Both the position numbers and the translations under genes were made by a program. A stretch of DNA of 32,267 nucleotides from Clostridiales bacterium (lineage in GTDB: Bacteria > Bacillota > Clostridia > Oscillospirales > Oscillospiraceae), in the NCBI GenBank assembly GCA_012729975.1, contig JAAYBW010000003.1, forward strand, positions 1 to 32,267. The letters are read 5' to 3'. The notes below the pieces were generated by a model, which worked only from the letters and a program-made list of their open reading frames with translations, was not told where the DNA came from and did not search any database. How positions within the stretch are numbered: the first letter of the stretch is position 1; the number at the start of each line of letters is the position of its first letter. This document shows positions 22,319-30,831 of this stretch, piece after piece.

Positions 22319-24631
22319 TCAAGTCTTGTTGAGCAGAACGACGGGTATCAGCCAGAATATATGAAATAAAAGCATATTTGCCGCACTTGCGGAAGTGAAG
22401 GCCGAATTGCGAAATACCAGCAGCAGAACAAGCAAACCCACTATGCTTCCCACAGCCGATATAAGCGTACCGAGCCTTACCTTTGATACGAGAATACGGC
22501 TTCTGGACGCTATCTCCACAAAATGTCCCAATCCCTCGCGGCTCATAAGCGCACTTGGCTTTATTCCCGTATCGCCGGAGTCCGCAGACAGGTTATATCT
22601 TGCCTCAAACGAAAGAAACTCTATGTGTTCGGTAGATACTTTAAATTTTGACCTCACCATGGTGGGCGTAATATTAAAATCCCTGACCGCGAATATCGGT
22701 CTTACCTTTGAGCGGGCAAGTGTAACAAGAGCGTTTTGTACCATGTCGACCGGCATATAATTCACGATAAATACACCGGCCAGCTCATCGTTTACGGCAG
22801 TGAATACCGCACTTTTCAGATTGAGATTCGCTGCGAGTCTTATCCCCATCAGGTTCATAAAAGCACCGGACCCTACAAGCACCTTATCTCCGTCTATTAT
22901 CGCACCGATACCGCCGCTTTCATAACACGAGAACTCGTCAACCCTGTAAATGCTGCAGGCATACTCTTTGAGCAGGTCACCGAAGACTCGTGAAAGACCG
23001 GATCCGGAGGCAAGAATCATACTTCCGGTATATGAAACTACCTTCTCGATTTTAAAATCCGAAAAGCATTTAACTCCGTTCAGTGATAGCGTACTCTCCG
23101 GAAACAGATCCGAATCCTTTATAACGATACCTATCGAGTCTTTAATTTCAACAGCGCCGCTCCATCCCGCAAGCGCCGCGCCGGAGGAAGCAAGCTTTTT
23201 GGCCGCGGAATTGAACGGAAGGTTGAAGATCATCGTGGTGGATGCTGACGCGGTTACAGCGGTCATAGCGGCAAAACAGTGGAGGAAAGCGCCTCCCGCA
23301 CCGGCAAAGACGGTATCAATCATAGCAAATATAACCGATGCTATCATCAGAAGCGGCGCAAGCTTATGGAACACATTTTCGGACATATCAAATTCCGTGC
23401 TCTTTGAAACAAAACCTCTGCTTGTGCCGTATCTTTTCGTAAGAACGGTCCCCTCATCCGCCTTTTCCCATTCGGCCGCGACAACTAACGGAAGGCTTGA
23501 AGCCGCCATCGTTTTAAATGTTGTTCTGTAAGCGCTGCGTCCGACCCGCTCACCATACATTGCGCATGTAAGAGAGAACGCGGCCGTCGCGCAGTATGGC
23601 AGACCCAGTTCGTAGTTAGAACCGGCAATAATGAATACAGCGTCCGCAACAGCGGTCAGGCAGGCAACACATGCAAGAGATCTCCCACCGGCTCTGCCGC
23701 GATACAGGTCAACGACACCCGCGATGAAAATATCAATACCCAGGAGCATAACGACAAGCAATAGAATAAGCTGCAGACCCGCAGATGTGAATTGATCGGA
23801 TATGGCTAAGCCGGAGTTGTATTCATCGGCAAAGGCAAATATCGCCATGACGAGGAATATGACGAATGCCAAAAAAGTTCTTCGCCTTAAAGATGATACT
23901 CCGGACGCGTAGACCTTCAGAGCTTCCTCATTGCTCAGTTCAGGCCGTTCTGCCGCTTTCTCCTCTTTTATAAGGCGCTGTTTATCCTTTTTTTCACGCT
24001 CTTTCCGACGCTTTTCGGCTTCGCGGGATATTACGCTTTCTACTTCCTGCGAGCTTTCGGAAATAACATCACTGCGAGCGTACTTGCCGACGCCGAAAAA
24101 CTCTTGTTCTTCATCACTCAAAGCGAGCTGCGCGGCACGATTTTCTTCCTCGCGGCGAAGCTCTTCCTCCTGCCTTAGCCGCTCAGCCCGGAGCCGGGCC
24201 TCTTTTTCGCGTTCTTCTCTGACATTCCTGTGAGCTTTCGCGCTTCCGGGCTTTTCGCCTCGAATCGGTTCTGGATTCTCCGCGGGCAAGGCTCTGGAAA
24301 TATTGCTTTCTTCGTCGGGAATAACTTTCTTACCGGTTTTTCGAGGCTTATCCTTTTGCTCTTCCTCAACTGCCTGCGGTTTTGGTATCGTTTGCGCGGG
24401 CCGCTTCGGCGCCGGTTTGTATTCCTTAACTGTTTCGGATTCGCCGTCCAACTCAATCTCTCTTGTCAACTCGGCGATTATTCTCGCCGCCTGCTCCTCA
24501 AGCTCTTCCTTGGACAGCTTCTTTTCACCGGCGATATATGCCTTACCCTTGTATTCGGCCAGAATATTTTCAAGAGTATAGACCGTCTCTTCCTCGGCGC
24601 CCATATTAAGTTTTGAGCTGTCCTCTGCCAT
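22319..24631 (-). CDS. Degenerate P-type ATPase-like membrane protein with long charged N terminus
   Basis: A 770-aa protein I do not recognise as a named family. Residues 1-245 are Glu/Lys/Arg-rich and probably disordered, with a likely coiled coil at about 135-230. Hydrophobic segments follow near 251-268, 284-308, 318-337, 345-360, 422-445, 448-470, 719-740 and 748-767. The stretch 470-520 follows the P1B-ATPase path from a LP-containing helix through GAALAGWSGAVE to IVIKDSDLFPEST. There a D (508) remains but the KTGT of DKTGT is lost. GGIGAIIDGDKVLVGSGAF (573-591) resembles the nucleotide-domain turn, and RDFN (650-653) replaces TGDN. No GDGxND motif is visible. Catalysis is unlikely. It lies 28 bp after rlmB on the same strand. 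Confidence 0.7.
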   Translation of the reverse strand: MAEDSSKLNMGAEEETVYTLENILAEYKGKAYIAGEKKLSKEELEEQAARIIAELTREIELDGESETVKEYKPAPKRPAQTIPKPQAVEEEQKDKPRKTGKKVIPDEESNISRALPAENPEPIRGEKPGSAKAHRNVREEREKEARLRAERLRQEEELRREEENRAAQLALSDEEQEFFGVGKYARSDVISESSQEVESVISREAEKRRKEREKKDKQRLIKEEKAAERPELSNEEALKVYASGVSSLRRRTFLAFVIFLVMAIFAFADEYNSGLAISDQFTSAGLQLILLLVVMLLGIDIFIAGVVDLYRGRAGGRSLACVACLTAVADAVFIIAGSNYELGLPYCATAAFSLTCAMYGERVGRSAYRTTFKTMAASSLPLVVAAEWEKADEGTVLTKRYGTSRGFVSKSTEFDMSENVFHKLAPLLMIASVIFAMIDTVFAGAGGAFLHCFAAMTAVTASASTTMIFNLPFNSAAKKLASSGAALAGWSGAVEIKDSIGIVIKDSDLFPESTLSLNGVKCFSDFKIEKVVSYTGSMILASGSGLSRVFGDLLKEYACSIYRVDEFSCYESGGIGAIIDGDKVLVGSGAFMNLMGIRLAANLNLKSAVFTAVNDELAGVFIVNYMPVDMVQNALVTLARSKVRPIFAVRDFNITPTMVRSKFKVSTEHIEFLSFEARYNLSADSGDTGIKPSALMSREGLGHFVEIASRSRILVSKVRLGTLISAVGSIVGLLVLLLVFRNSAFTSASAANMLLFHIFWLIPVVLLNKT

Positions 24632-24659
24632 CTGTTACTCCCCGGAAGTATTAGAAGTA

Positions 24660-25424
24660 TTATAGGGTGCTGCGCTGCCTTAGCGCTTCATAAAGGAGAA
24701 TCGCTGCGGCGGCGGATGCGTTAAGCGACGATATTTTCCCGCGCATCGGGATAGAAATAAGGAAGTCGCAGCTTTCGCTGACAAGCCTTCTCATCCCCTC
24801 TCCCTCGGAGCCTATTACTATCGCGGCAGGACCGCTTAAATCTGTTTTCCACAAATCTGTCCCGCCGCCTGCCGCTGCCCCGAATATCCATACTCCGGCT
24901 TCTTTAAGCTCTTTAATCGCAGCCGCAATATTCGCGACTCGCGCGACGGCAAGGTGCTCGGCCGCTCCCGCGGAAGTTTTGCCTACAACCGCGGTAAGTC
25001 CCGAACTTCTGCGCTTTGGTATGATAATCCCGTGTGCCCCGGATGCCTCGGCTGTTCTGATTATCGCGCCCAGGTTGTGCGGATCGGATATCTCGTCGCA
25101 TATTACTATCAGCGGGACCTCACCCCGATCCCGTGCGGTCTGCAGAATATCGCCGACCGACTCGTAAGCGCGCACGGAAGCTACCGCAATAACCCCCTGA
25201 TGCGAATGCGTGACGCTCATTGAGTCCAGCTTTCGCCTGTCGGCTTCCGATACGACCGCGCCCGCTGCGCGTGCCTTTGAGGCTATATAGCGAAGGGTAT
25301 TGTCGGTATCGCCCTTTACGATATATACTTTATCCAGGCTGCGCCCGGCTTTCAGCGCTTCCAAAACGGCATTTCTGCCTTCTATCTGACCTTCTCTGGG
25401 GTCAAATCCTTCTTTTTCATCCAT
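24660..25424 (-). CDS. rlmB: 23S rRNA (guanosine-2'-O-)-methyltransferase RlmB, TrmH/SpoU family
   Basis: A 254-aa SPOUT-class methyltransferase. The N-terminal substrate-binding part begins at EGRNAVLEALKAG (15-27). The three SpoU motifs follow: motif 1 DPHNLGAIIRTAEASG with catalytic-type N and R, motif 2 AIVIGSEGEGM and motif 3 ISIPMRGKISSLNASAAAAI. Length and motifs fit RlmB or a close TrmH-group relative. The ribosome binding site before ATG 25424 is weak (GGTGGTG). It is the first gene before the P-type-like gene. It often neighbours cysS and mrnC in Firmicutes, which is not the case here. Confidence 0.9.
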   Translation of the reverse strand: MDEKEGFDPREGQIEGRNAVLEALKAGRSLDKVYIVKGDTDNTLRYIASKARAAGAVVSEADRRKLDSMSVTHSHQGVIAVASVRAYESVGDILQTARDRGEVPLIVICDEISDPHNLGAIIRTAEASGAHGIIIPKRRSSGLTAVVGKTSAGAAEHLAVARVANIAAAIKELKEAGVWIFGAAAGGGTDLWKTDLSGPAAIVIGSEGEGMRRLVSESCDFLISIPMRGKISSLNASAAAAILLYEALRQRSTL

Positions 25425-25545
25425 TATAGGTCACCACCGGTGCTGCGGTTTGATTTCCGCTTAATATGAAGGGTCCGCGTTTATGTCCGATACCGGCAAT
25501 CCGCGTCGCTGTATTATTTTCCTAGTGCCCCGTTTTTGATTATTG

Positions 25546-25574
25546 ATTTTACCATACTTTCGGTATTACTTCAA
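25546..25574 (-). promoter_or_regulatory. Probable sigma-A promoter for rlmB
   Basis: TTGAAG (25574-25569) and TAAAAT (25551-25546) on the minus strand are separated by 17 nt. The leader to rlmB is about 115 nt. Confidence 0.5.
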
Positions 25575-25592
25575 AGAACTTTTTAATTTTGC

Positions 25593-25622
25593 TTGTTATA
25601 GACATAAAAGTGCGGGTATAGT
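25593..25622 (+). promoter_or_regulatory. Probable promoter for the rhomboid-like gene
   Basis: TTGTTA (25593-25598) and TATAGT (25617-25622) have an 18-nt spacer. The start would be near 25629, about 30 nt before the TTG start at 25659. Confidence 0.4.
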
Positions 25623-25658
25623 AATATTGAAATGATTTAAACTTATGGAGGCATGCGC

Positions 25659-26516
25659 TTGAAATCCTTAAACCGTATAATTGACCGCTTTTGTGCAAGG
25701 CATAACAGGTTCGGTATACCAAACCTGATGCTCATTGTTATATTCGGAAACGCACTCGTTTTTCTCCTCAGCAAAATGGACACAACCGGGGAGCTTTACG
25801 GCATACTTACTTTAATACCCTATTACGTAGTAAGGGGGCAGGTATGGCGTCTTATTACTTTCATTTTTGTACCGGAGTCCGGAAACATTATATCATTAGC
25901 GCTGTTTATGTATTTTTATTACTTTATAAGCAAAGCGATCCTGCAAAGCTGGGGCAGCGGAAAATTCACCATCTATTACTTCAGCGGCGTATTCCTGACG
26001 ATTGTTTTATCTTTCATACTGTATGCCTTTAAAGTCAATGTAGCCGTAAGCGGAGCGACATATGTAAATCTGTCTTTGTTTTTCGCCTTTGCGAGCTTAT
26101 ATCCCGATCACCGCCTGCTGTTGTTATTCATAATACCCTTAAAAGTCAAATGGATGGCATACGCCAATGCCGCTTATTTTATTTATGTTATAATAATAAA
26201 CGCCGCGCACCGCTCGCCCTTCGCGTTCTTCCCGCTGGTCGGATTTGCCGTATTTCTTCTGTTCTGCGCCGACTCGCTTATATCTTCCGTAAGCTTTTTA
26301 AGATATCGGGCTTCTGCCAATGTTATTAATTTCAGACGGGCGTCTAAAAACGCAAAACGGAATTCCGAAAACCGTTCATATATATATAAATGCGCTGTAT
26401 GCGGAAGAACCGATACCGAAAACCCCGATCTGGAGTTCCGCTACTGCTCACGCTGCAAAGGATATCATTGTTTTTGCAAAGATCATATAGACAGCCATAT
26501 ACACTTCACGGAATAA
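25659..26516 (+). CDS. Rhomboid-like membrane protein with C-terminal zinc-ribbon
   Basis: A 285-aa protein with about six membrane helices (residues 20-212). Rhomboid features are GQVWRLITF (60-68) in the L1 region and AVSGATYVNLSLFFAFA (129-145), which aligns with the GxSGA nucleophile helix: Ser131 is kept but the first Gly is Ala. I see no convincing catalytic His/Gly pattern in the last helix, so it may be a pseudoprotease. Residues 245-276 form a Cys-rich ribbon (C245, C248, C263, C266, C271, C273, H276). TTG at 25659 is chosen over ATG at 25653, because GGAGG at 25647-25651 is 7 nt before the TTG but only 1 nt before the ATG. Confidence 0.75.
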   Translation: MKSLNRIIDRFCARHNRFGIPNLMLIVIFGNALVFLLSKMDTTGELYGILTLIPYYVVRGQVWRLITFIFVPESGNIISLALFMYFYYFISKAILQSWGSGKFTIYYFSGVFLTIVLSFILYAFKVNVAVSGATYVNLSLFFAFASLYPDHRLLLLFIIPLKVKWMAYANAAYFIYVIIINAAHRSPFAFFPLVGFAVFLLFCADSLISSVSFLRYRASANVINFRRASKNAKRNSENRSYIYKCAVCGRTDTENPDLEFRYCSRCKGYHCFCKDHIDSHIHFTE

Positions 26517-26557
26517 TCGCTTTCCATCTTCTTTAAAGTCTCGCTTTGATAATGACA

Positions 26558-26593
26558 GGGGCTGCGGCATCTTATATGCCGCAGCTCCCTTTT
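26558..26593. terminator. Terminator between converging rhomboid-like and MBL genes
   Basis: GGGGCTGCGGCAT pairs with ATGCCGCAGCTCCC around a short loop (the two Ts of the loop are flanked by A/T pairs), followed by TTTT on the plus strand. It lies 42 bp after the rhomboid-like stop and also ends the minus-strand gene. Confidence 0.85.
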
Positions 26594-26647
26594 ATCGCAT
26601 ATTTACGGATATTCCTCCGTCATAAGTAAGAGATTGCCCGGGAAGTC

Positions 26648-28261
26648 CTATCTCTCCCATTTGTCGATAAGAGCCTGAATCTGCTCCGTAAAGGACCGAA
26701 GATCTCTGTTGCTGCCACCCTTATTTTGCTCAATAACCTTTAAAAGCGTTTTACCGGCAGCCAGAAGTTTCTCATAAATCGTTGCGCTTCGTGCCGCGGC
26801 TGTTCCGCTGGGCATCGGCGGAGTTCCTTCCTGAATTATCCTGTCGGCGGCAAGGTCATATACTTCATCCATATACGGTGTATGCGCCTTGATACCCATT
26901 GAATTTAAAAGGTCTGTGAACCCCTCGCTGACCTCAGCCTCCCCGTGAACCACAAACACGTTCGCGGGACGGGGATTATAAGCCGATATCCACCTGATAA
27001 GGCCGCTTCTGTCGGCGTGAGCGGACATACCGTTTAGCTTAACTATCCTTGCGGCCACATTTATCTGTTCGCCGAACAGCTTGACTTTTTTGATCCCGTC
27101 CGTCAATAGTCTTCCCAATGTGCCCTCAGCCTGATAACCGACGAAAATTATCGTGCATTCGGGCCTCCAGAGGTTATGCTTGAGATGATGACGTATTCGG
27201 CCCGCTTCACACATGCCGCTGGCGGAAATAATTATTTTAGGCGTGCTGTCCTCATTTAAAGCTTTTGAGTCATCGGTAGTCATGGATAAGCGCAGGCCCG
27301 CGAAGGAAAACATTTCACCCCCGCCCCGCAGGATCTCCTCGGCATCGGTATCCACGTACCCATCGAGATTACCCGAGTATATCCTCGTTGCCTCGTTTGC
27401 CAGAGGACTGTCGACATAAACGGGAAAGTCGGGGAAGGATTTTACAAGGCCGCGCTCCTTGATCTCCCTTATAAAATAAAGCAGCTCCTGAGTTCTGCCC
27501 ACAGCGAAAGACGGTATTATTACATTGCCTCCGCCGCGGAAGGTGTCGTCTATAAGCTCAGCCAGAGTTTCGGTATAGCTTTCGACGGGTTTATGATCTT
27601 CGTCGCCGTATGTACTCTCCATTACTACATAATCGGCACTTGGAATCAGCTGCGGATCTCTGACTATCGGTTGATTGAGGTTGCCGATGTCGCCTGAGAA
27701 AACTATTTTTTTACTGATGCCGTCTTCAGTCAGCAAAAGCTCGGCGGAAGCGCTTCCGAGAAGATGTCCGGCGTCGGTAAAGGACAGAACTATTCCGTTA
27801 AAGATAGTCTGCTTTTCCCCGTAATTCATGGATATGAGATCTTTAAGAGCTTCATTTACATCTTCAATCGTGTACAGAGGCTCAACGGGCACCTTGCCCG
27901 CTCTTTTTCCCTTGCGATTTTCATACTTCGCTTCCGACTGCTGAATAAAAGCGCTGTCGCGGAGCATTATCTGCAAAAGCTCACCGGTCAGCCGCGTAGC
28001 GTATATGCTTCCGGAAAATCCCCGAGCTTTAAGCAGCGGGATGCGCCCCGAATGGTCTATGTGCGCATGCGTCACCACAACAGCGTCGATCGTACGCGGA
28101 TCAAAACTTAAAATATCGTTCGGATAATCGTTGTCGTCCCTCCCCTGCCGCAGACCGCAGTCGATAATAATGCGCTTTCCGCACGCCTCCAGCAGGTAGC
28201 AGCTCCCCGTGACCATTCTCGCTGCTCCGAAAAATGTAAGTTTAATATGCCCACCACCCAA
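26648..28261 (-). CDS. Metallo-beta-lactamase/beta-CASP RNA-processing nuclease
   Basis: A 537-aa protein of the MBL fold with beta-CASP and RMMBL domains, as in bacterial homologues of CPSF73/YSH1. Metal ligands are in HAHIDH (65-70), DAGHLLGSA and SGDIGN. Beta-CASP motifs are seen in PSFAVGRTQELL, SASGMCEAGR and MSAHADRSG. A C-terminal extension of about 65 residues follows the RMMBL domain. It probably acts on RNA ends. The only in-frame start before the conserved fold is TTG at 28261, which has no clear ribosome binding site. It starts 6 bp after the SLH gene's stop, so coupling is likely. An ATT start at codon 6 (IKLTFFG) would match homologues. Confidence 0.88.
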   Translation of the reverse strand: MGGGHIKLTFFGAARMVTGSCYLLEACGKRIIIDCGLRQGRDDNDYPNDILSFDPRTIDAVVVTHAHIDHSGRIPLLKARGFSGSIYATRLTGELLQIMLRDSAFIQQSEAKYENRKGKRAGKVPVEPLYTIEDVNEALKDLISMNYGEKQTIFNGIVLSFTDAGHLLGSASAELLLTEDGISKKIVFSGDIGNLNQPIVRDPQLIPSADYVVMESTYGDEDHKPVESYTETLAELIDDTFRGGGNVIIPSFAVGRTQELLYFIREIKERGLVKSFPDFPVYVDSPLANEATRIYSGNLDGYVDTDAEEILRGGGEMFSFAGLRLSMTTDDSKALNEDSTPKIIISASGMCEAGRIRHHLKHNLWRPECTIIFVGYQAEGTLGRLLTDGIKKVKLFGEQINVAARIVKLNGMSAHADRSGLIRWISAYNPRPANVFVVHGEAEVSEGFTDLLNSMGIKAHTPYMDEVYDLAADRIIQEGTPPMPSGTAAARSATIYEKLLAAGKTLLKVIEQNKGGSNRDLRSFTEQIQALIDKWER

Positions 28262-28267
28262 ATAAAT

Positions 28268-29362
28268 TTAGCCTAATCCGGTTTTTATAATGTATCTGTT
28301 TATAACACTGCAGACCTGGGCTCGATCCGCTTCTTTTCTCGGACCGAAAACCGCGGCGTCCGTTTGTTCTCCGCTTATGAGCCCGGCGGCTCTGGCACGC
28401 CTTACGTATTCTTCCGCCCAGGGGCTTACCTGAGCCTCATCGGCAAATGGCTGCGAATTCTGACTCTGATCAAGTATTGCCCCCATATAATCGGCGTAGG
28501 ATATGATTATCTTCGCCATCTGCTCTCTTGTAATATTGTCATTGGGACCGAATCTGTCCGCATCGTAACCGTTTACGATACCGCCGGAGGCCGCCCACGC
28601 TACATAAGGCCCGTACCACGTGTCCATACGGACATCCTTGAAGGTAACCGAAGTATACATAGAAGTGTCCACCCGGCTCACGCGTCCCAAAATGGTTACG
28701 AACATAGCGCGCGTTAACGTCATGTCAGGCGAAAACATATAGTTTCCGGTTCCGTTGACATAGCCCTTTGCCGCGAGAGCTATAATATCGTTTTCTGCCC
28801 AATTTCCCGAGATGTCAATGAATACCGTATTGTACGGTATTGTTCCCGACACGGCGTGCTTGTAATATCCGTCTGCCAGCGCAGAAGCCGAATCGCTGAA
28901 AACTCTTATCAGTGACGAGGAGTTCTCGGCCGAGAAATAGCGGTTGCCGGTTTTAAGTACGGATCCGCTTTTTATGCTCTCGCCGGTGGATAGGTTGAGC
29001 ACCTCACCGGCTTCGATTGTGATTGTCATTGTTCCGGACAGCGGCACGAATGAAGCAAACTCACCCATGGTCAAAGTGCCTCCGAAAGAGAACGCGATAT
29101 CTTTATACTGAGGGGAATACGAATACCCCGCACCGCCGGGCAAAGAAATCTCATCGAGCCTTTTGAGCATGCCTGAATAGAGCTTCCCCACGGTTCCCTC
29201 TATGCTCACCGAGGCCAGCTCCATAATTTGAGGTTTGAAGGTGCTTTCGATATAGCTGATCGAGACCAAAGGATCCGCGGCGCTTCCGCCTGTCGCCGCC
29301 ACCCCTCCCGCGCAAACGGTAAGCAGGATTATGGCAAGCAGAACCGTAGCTATTCTTTTCAA
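28268..29362 (-). CDS. Exported protein with three SLH domains
   Basis: A 364-aa protein starting at TTG 29362 with GTGGAG upstream. A signal peptide (1-24) leads to a unique region (25-180) with no recognised domain, including a beta-rich part (GTMTITIEAGEVLNLSTG) that resembles a bacterial outer-surface stalk. Three SLH domains follow at about 181-230 (FIDISGNWAENDI), 241-291 (FKDVRMDTWYGPYV, ITREQMAKII) and 305-357 (FADEAQVSPWAEEYV). SLH domains bind pyruvylated secondary wall polymer. It has its own promoter and precedes the MBL gene, with which it may be co-transcribed. Confidence 0.88.
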   Translation of the reverse strand: MKRIATVLLAIILLTVCAGGVAATGGSAADPLVSISYIESTFKPQIMELASVSIEGTVGKLYSGMLKRLDEISLPGGAGYSYSPQYKDIAFSFGGTLTMGEFASFVPLSGTMTITIEAGEVLNLSTGESIKSGSVLKTGNRYFSAENSSSLIRVFSDSASALADGYYKHAVSGTIPYNTVFIDISGNWAENDIIALAAKGYVNGTGNYMFSPDMTLTRAMFVTILGRVSRVDTSMYTSVTFKDVRMDTWYGPYVAWAASGGIVNGYDADRFGPNDNITREQMAKIIISYADYMGAILDQSQNSQPFADEAQVSPWAEEYVRRARAAGLISGEQTDAAVFGPRKEADRAQVCSVINRYIIKTGLG

Positions 29363-29393
29363 GTTTAATCTCCACTTACATATTTATTTTTTG

Positions 29394-29422
29394 ATTATAT
29401 CACCGTTTCAGACCGAATTCAA
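29394..29422 (-). promoter_or_regulatory. Sigma-A promoter for the SLH-MBL unit
   Basis: TTGAAT (29422-29417) and perfect TATAAT (29399-29394) on the minus strand are separated by 17 nt. The start near 29387 gives a leader of about 25 nt. Confidence 0.7.
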
Positions 29423-29521
29423 TTAAAAACCTGCACTGCCGCGGCTGTTGCGGCTGTGTGGCGTAGCAAACCGAGGCGTTAGCGCATAGAAATGTACATA
29501 GCTGATAGTATGGAGGTTATT

Positions 29522-30604
29522 ATGGGCAAATGCATTTCTTATTACCTGGGCGCAAATACCGGAAAAGGTTTTGTGAGCGCTTTCGAGGGTTTTATCCGCA
29601 GGCCCGAGGTTAAATTCGTATATGTGCTCAAAGGCGGCCCGGGCTGCGGGAAAAGCAGCTTTATTCGCAATATTGCGCTGGCCTTGCAAGACATCGGCTG
29701 TTACGCAGAGTACATATTATGTTCCGCAGACCCGGATTCTCTTGACGGCGTTTTCTTTCCGTATCTGGGCGTGGCATATCTTGACGGAACGGCGCCGCAT
29801 GTCCTTGAACCGTCACTTGCGGAGGCAAAAGGAAATTATGTAAACCTGGGCACCTTCTGCGATACGGAGCGGATGGCTAAAATATCCGAAGAAGCGGCAC
29901 GTCTGATCGGGGAATATAAAAACAGTTATGCAAACGCTTACGAACGCCTCGGAGCCGCATGCGCAATAAAGGCGTCTGTGCGAAACGAAAGCCTTAATGC
30001 CGATATCTCAAAGCGTCTGGAGGAACGCGCTTCATCCGCCGCAAGACGCGAAATAAAACGTTTGTCAGGTCCCGGAGGACAAAAGGATGTTTTTCTGGAC
30101 TCTTTCGGGTCACAGGGATTTGTGAGCGAATGGCAGACGGCCGCAGCGTCTGCCTCCCGCATATTGCTCGCGGACAACGAACTCGGGTACGCCGACCATT
30201 ATCTGTCTTTTATCCTCGCGGAAGCTTTAAGCAGAGGCGCAAGCGTGACTGTATGCCGCGACGCGCTCTTCCCTTCCCGAATCGCTCATCTGCTGATTCC
30301 CGAGCATTCACTTGCGGTACTGTCGGAAACAAAAGACTCACCATGTCCTCTTGAAGGTGTCAGACGTGTCAGGCTTGACTGTTTGATTTCCGGCAGTGCT
30401 GTAAACAGATCTGAAAGCCGCAGCGACGCGAAGCTTGTCCGGTCTCTGCTCACATCGGCACAGAAATATTTCCGGCGCGCGAAGGAATATCACGATGAAC
30501 TGGAATATATCATAAATCCCTATGTAGATTTCGGGGGCGTATATACGCTTTCCGACGCTCACGCCGCTTTGCTTAAGGAAAAATTCAAGGAAAAAGTACG
30601 GTAA
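29522..30604 (+). CDS. PRK06851-type P-loop protein of unknown function
   Basis: A 360-aa cytoplasmic protein resembling the PRK06851 family of duplicated P-loop proteins in spore-forming Firmicutes. The first half has an intact Walker A (KGGPGCGKSS, about 37-46), then CSADPDSLDGVFFPYLGVAYLDGTAPHV and a NLGTFCD segment. The second half repeats the layout (RILLADNELGYADHYLSFI, then DALFPSRIAHLLIPEHSLAVL), but its P-loop is lost. The ATG at 29522 has GGAGG 5 nt upstream; the ORF extends to 29492 without another ribosome binding site. No sporulation promoter could be assigned. Reaction and partners are unknown. Confidence 0.7.
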   Translation: MGKCISYYLGANTGKGFVSAFEGFIRRPEVKFVYVLKGGPGCGKSSFIRNIALALQDIGCYAEYILCSADPDSLDGVFFPYLGVAYLDGTAPHVLEPSLAEAKGNYVNLGTFCDTERMAKISEEAARLIGEYKNSYANAYERLGAACAIKASVRNESLNADISKRLEERASSAARREIKRLSGPGGQKDVFLDSFGSQGFVSEWQTAAASASRILLADNELGYADHYLSFILAEALSRGASVTVCRDALFPSRIAHLLIPEHSLAVLSETKDSPCPLEGVRRVRLDCLISGSAVNRSESRSDAKLVRSLLTSAQKYFRRAKEYHDELEYIINPYVDFGGVYTLSDAHAALLKEKFKEKVR

Positions 30605-30627
30605 AACTCAAGTCCGACAGCATAAAC

Positions 30628-30662
30628 CGGTTGAGTGCTCTTATCATCGGAACCGTTTTTTT
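30628..30662 (+). terminator. Weak terminator after the P-loop gene
   Basis: CGGTT (30628-30632) and AACCG (30651-30655) frame a long loop and are followed by seven Ts. The stem is only 5 bp, so this is a weak call. An upstream ACTCAA/TTGAGT pair (30606-30636) could compete. Confidence 0.35.
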
Positions 30663-30666
30663 CCGC

Positions 30667-30731
30667 TCTGCCGAAGCAGATCGGTATTAATGGCCATGCG
30701 GGCGTTTTTCGTCCACGGCCTTAGATAAGGC
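30667..30731 (+). other. Cluster of small hairpins upstream of the HTH gene
   Basis: Three stems follow one another: TCTGC/GCAGA with a CGAA tetraloop (30667-30680), GGGCG/CGTCC with a T5 loop inside GGCC/GGCC (30692-30720), and GCCTT/AAGGC with an AGAT loop (30718-30731). The last two share bases, so they are alternatives. A structured leader or small RNA is possible. Confidence 0.35.
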
Positions 30732-30831
30732 ACGTTTTCATTGTGTTTTATAGATTTTTTGTCGAATCTGTTGTATGATTTATCACAATGAGCGAAATGC
30801 CCCGAATTATAAGATTGTGAGGATGCTGCTT

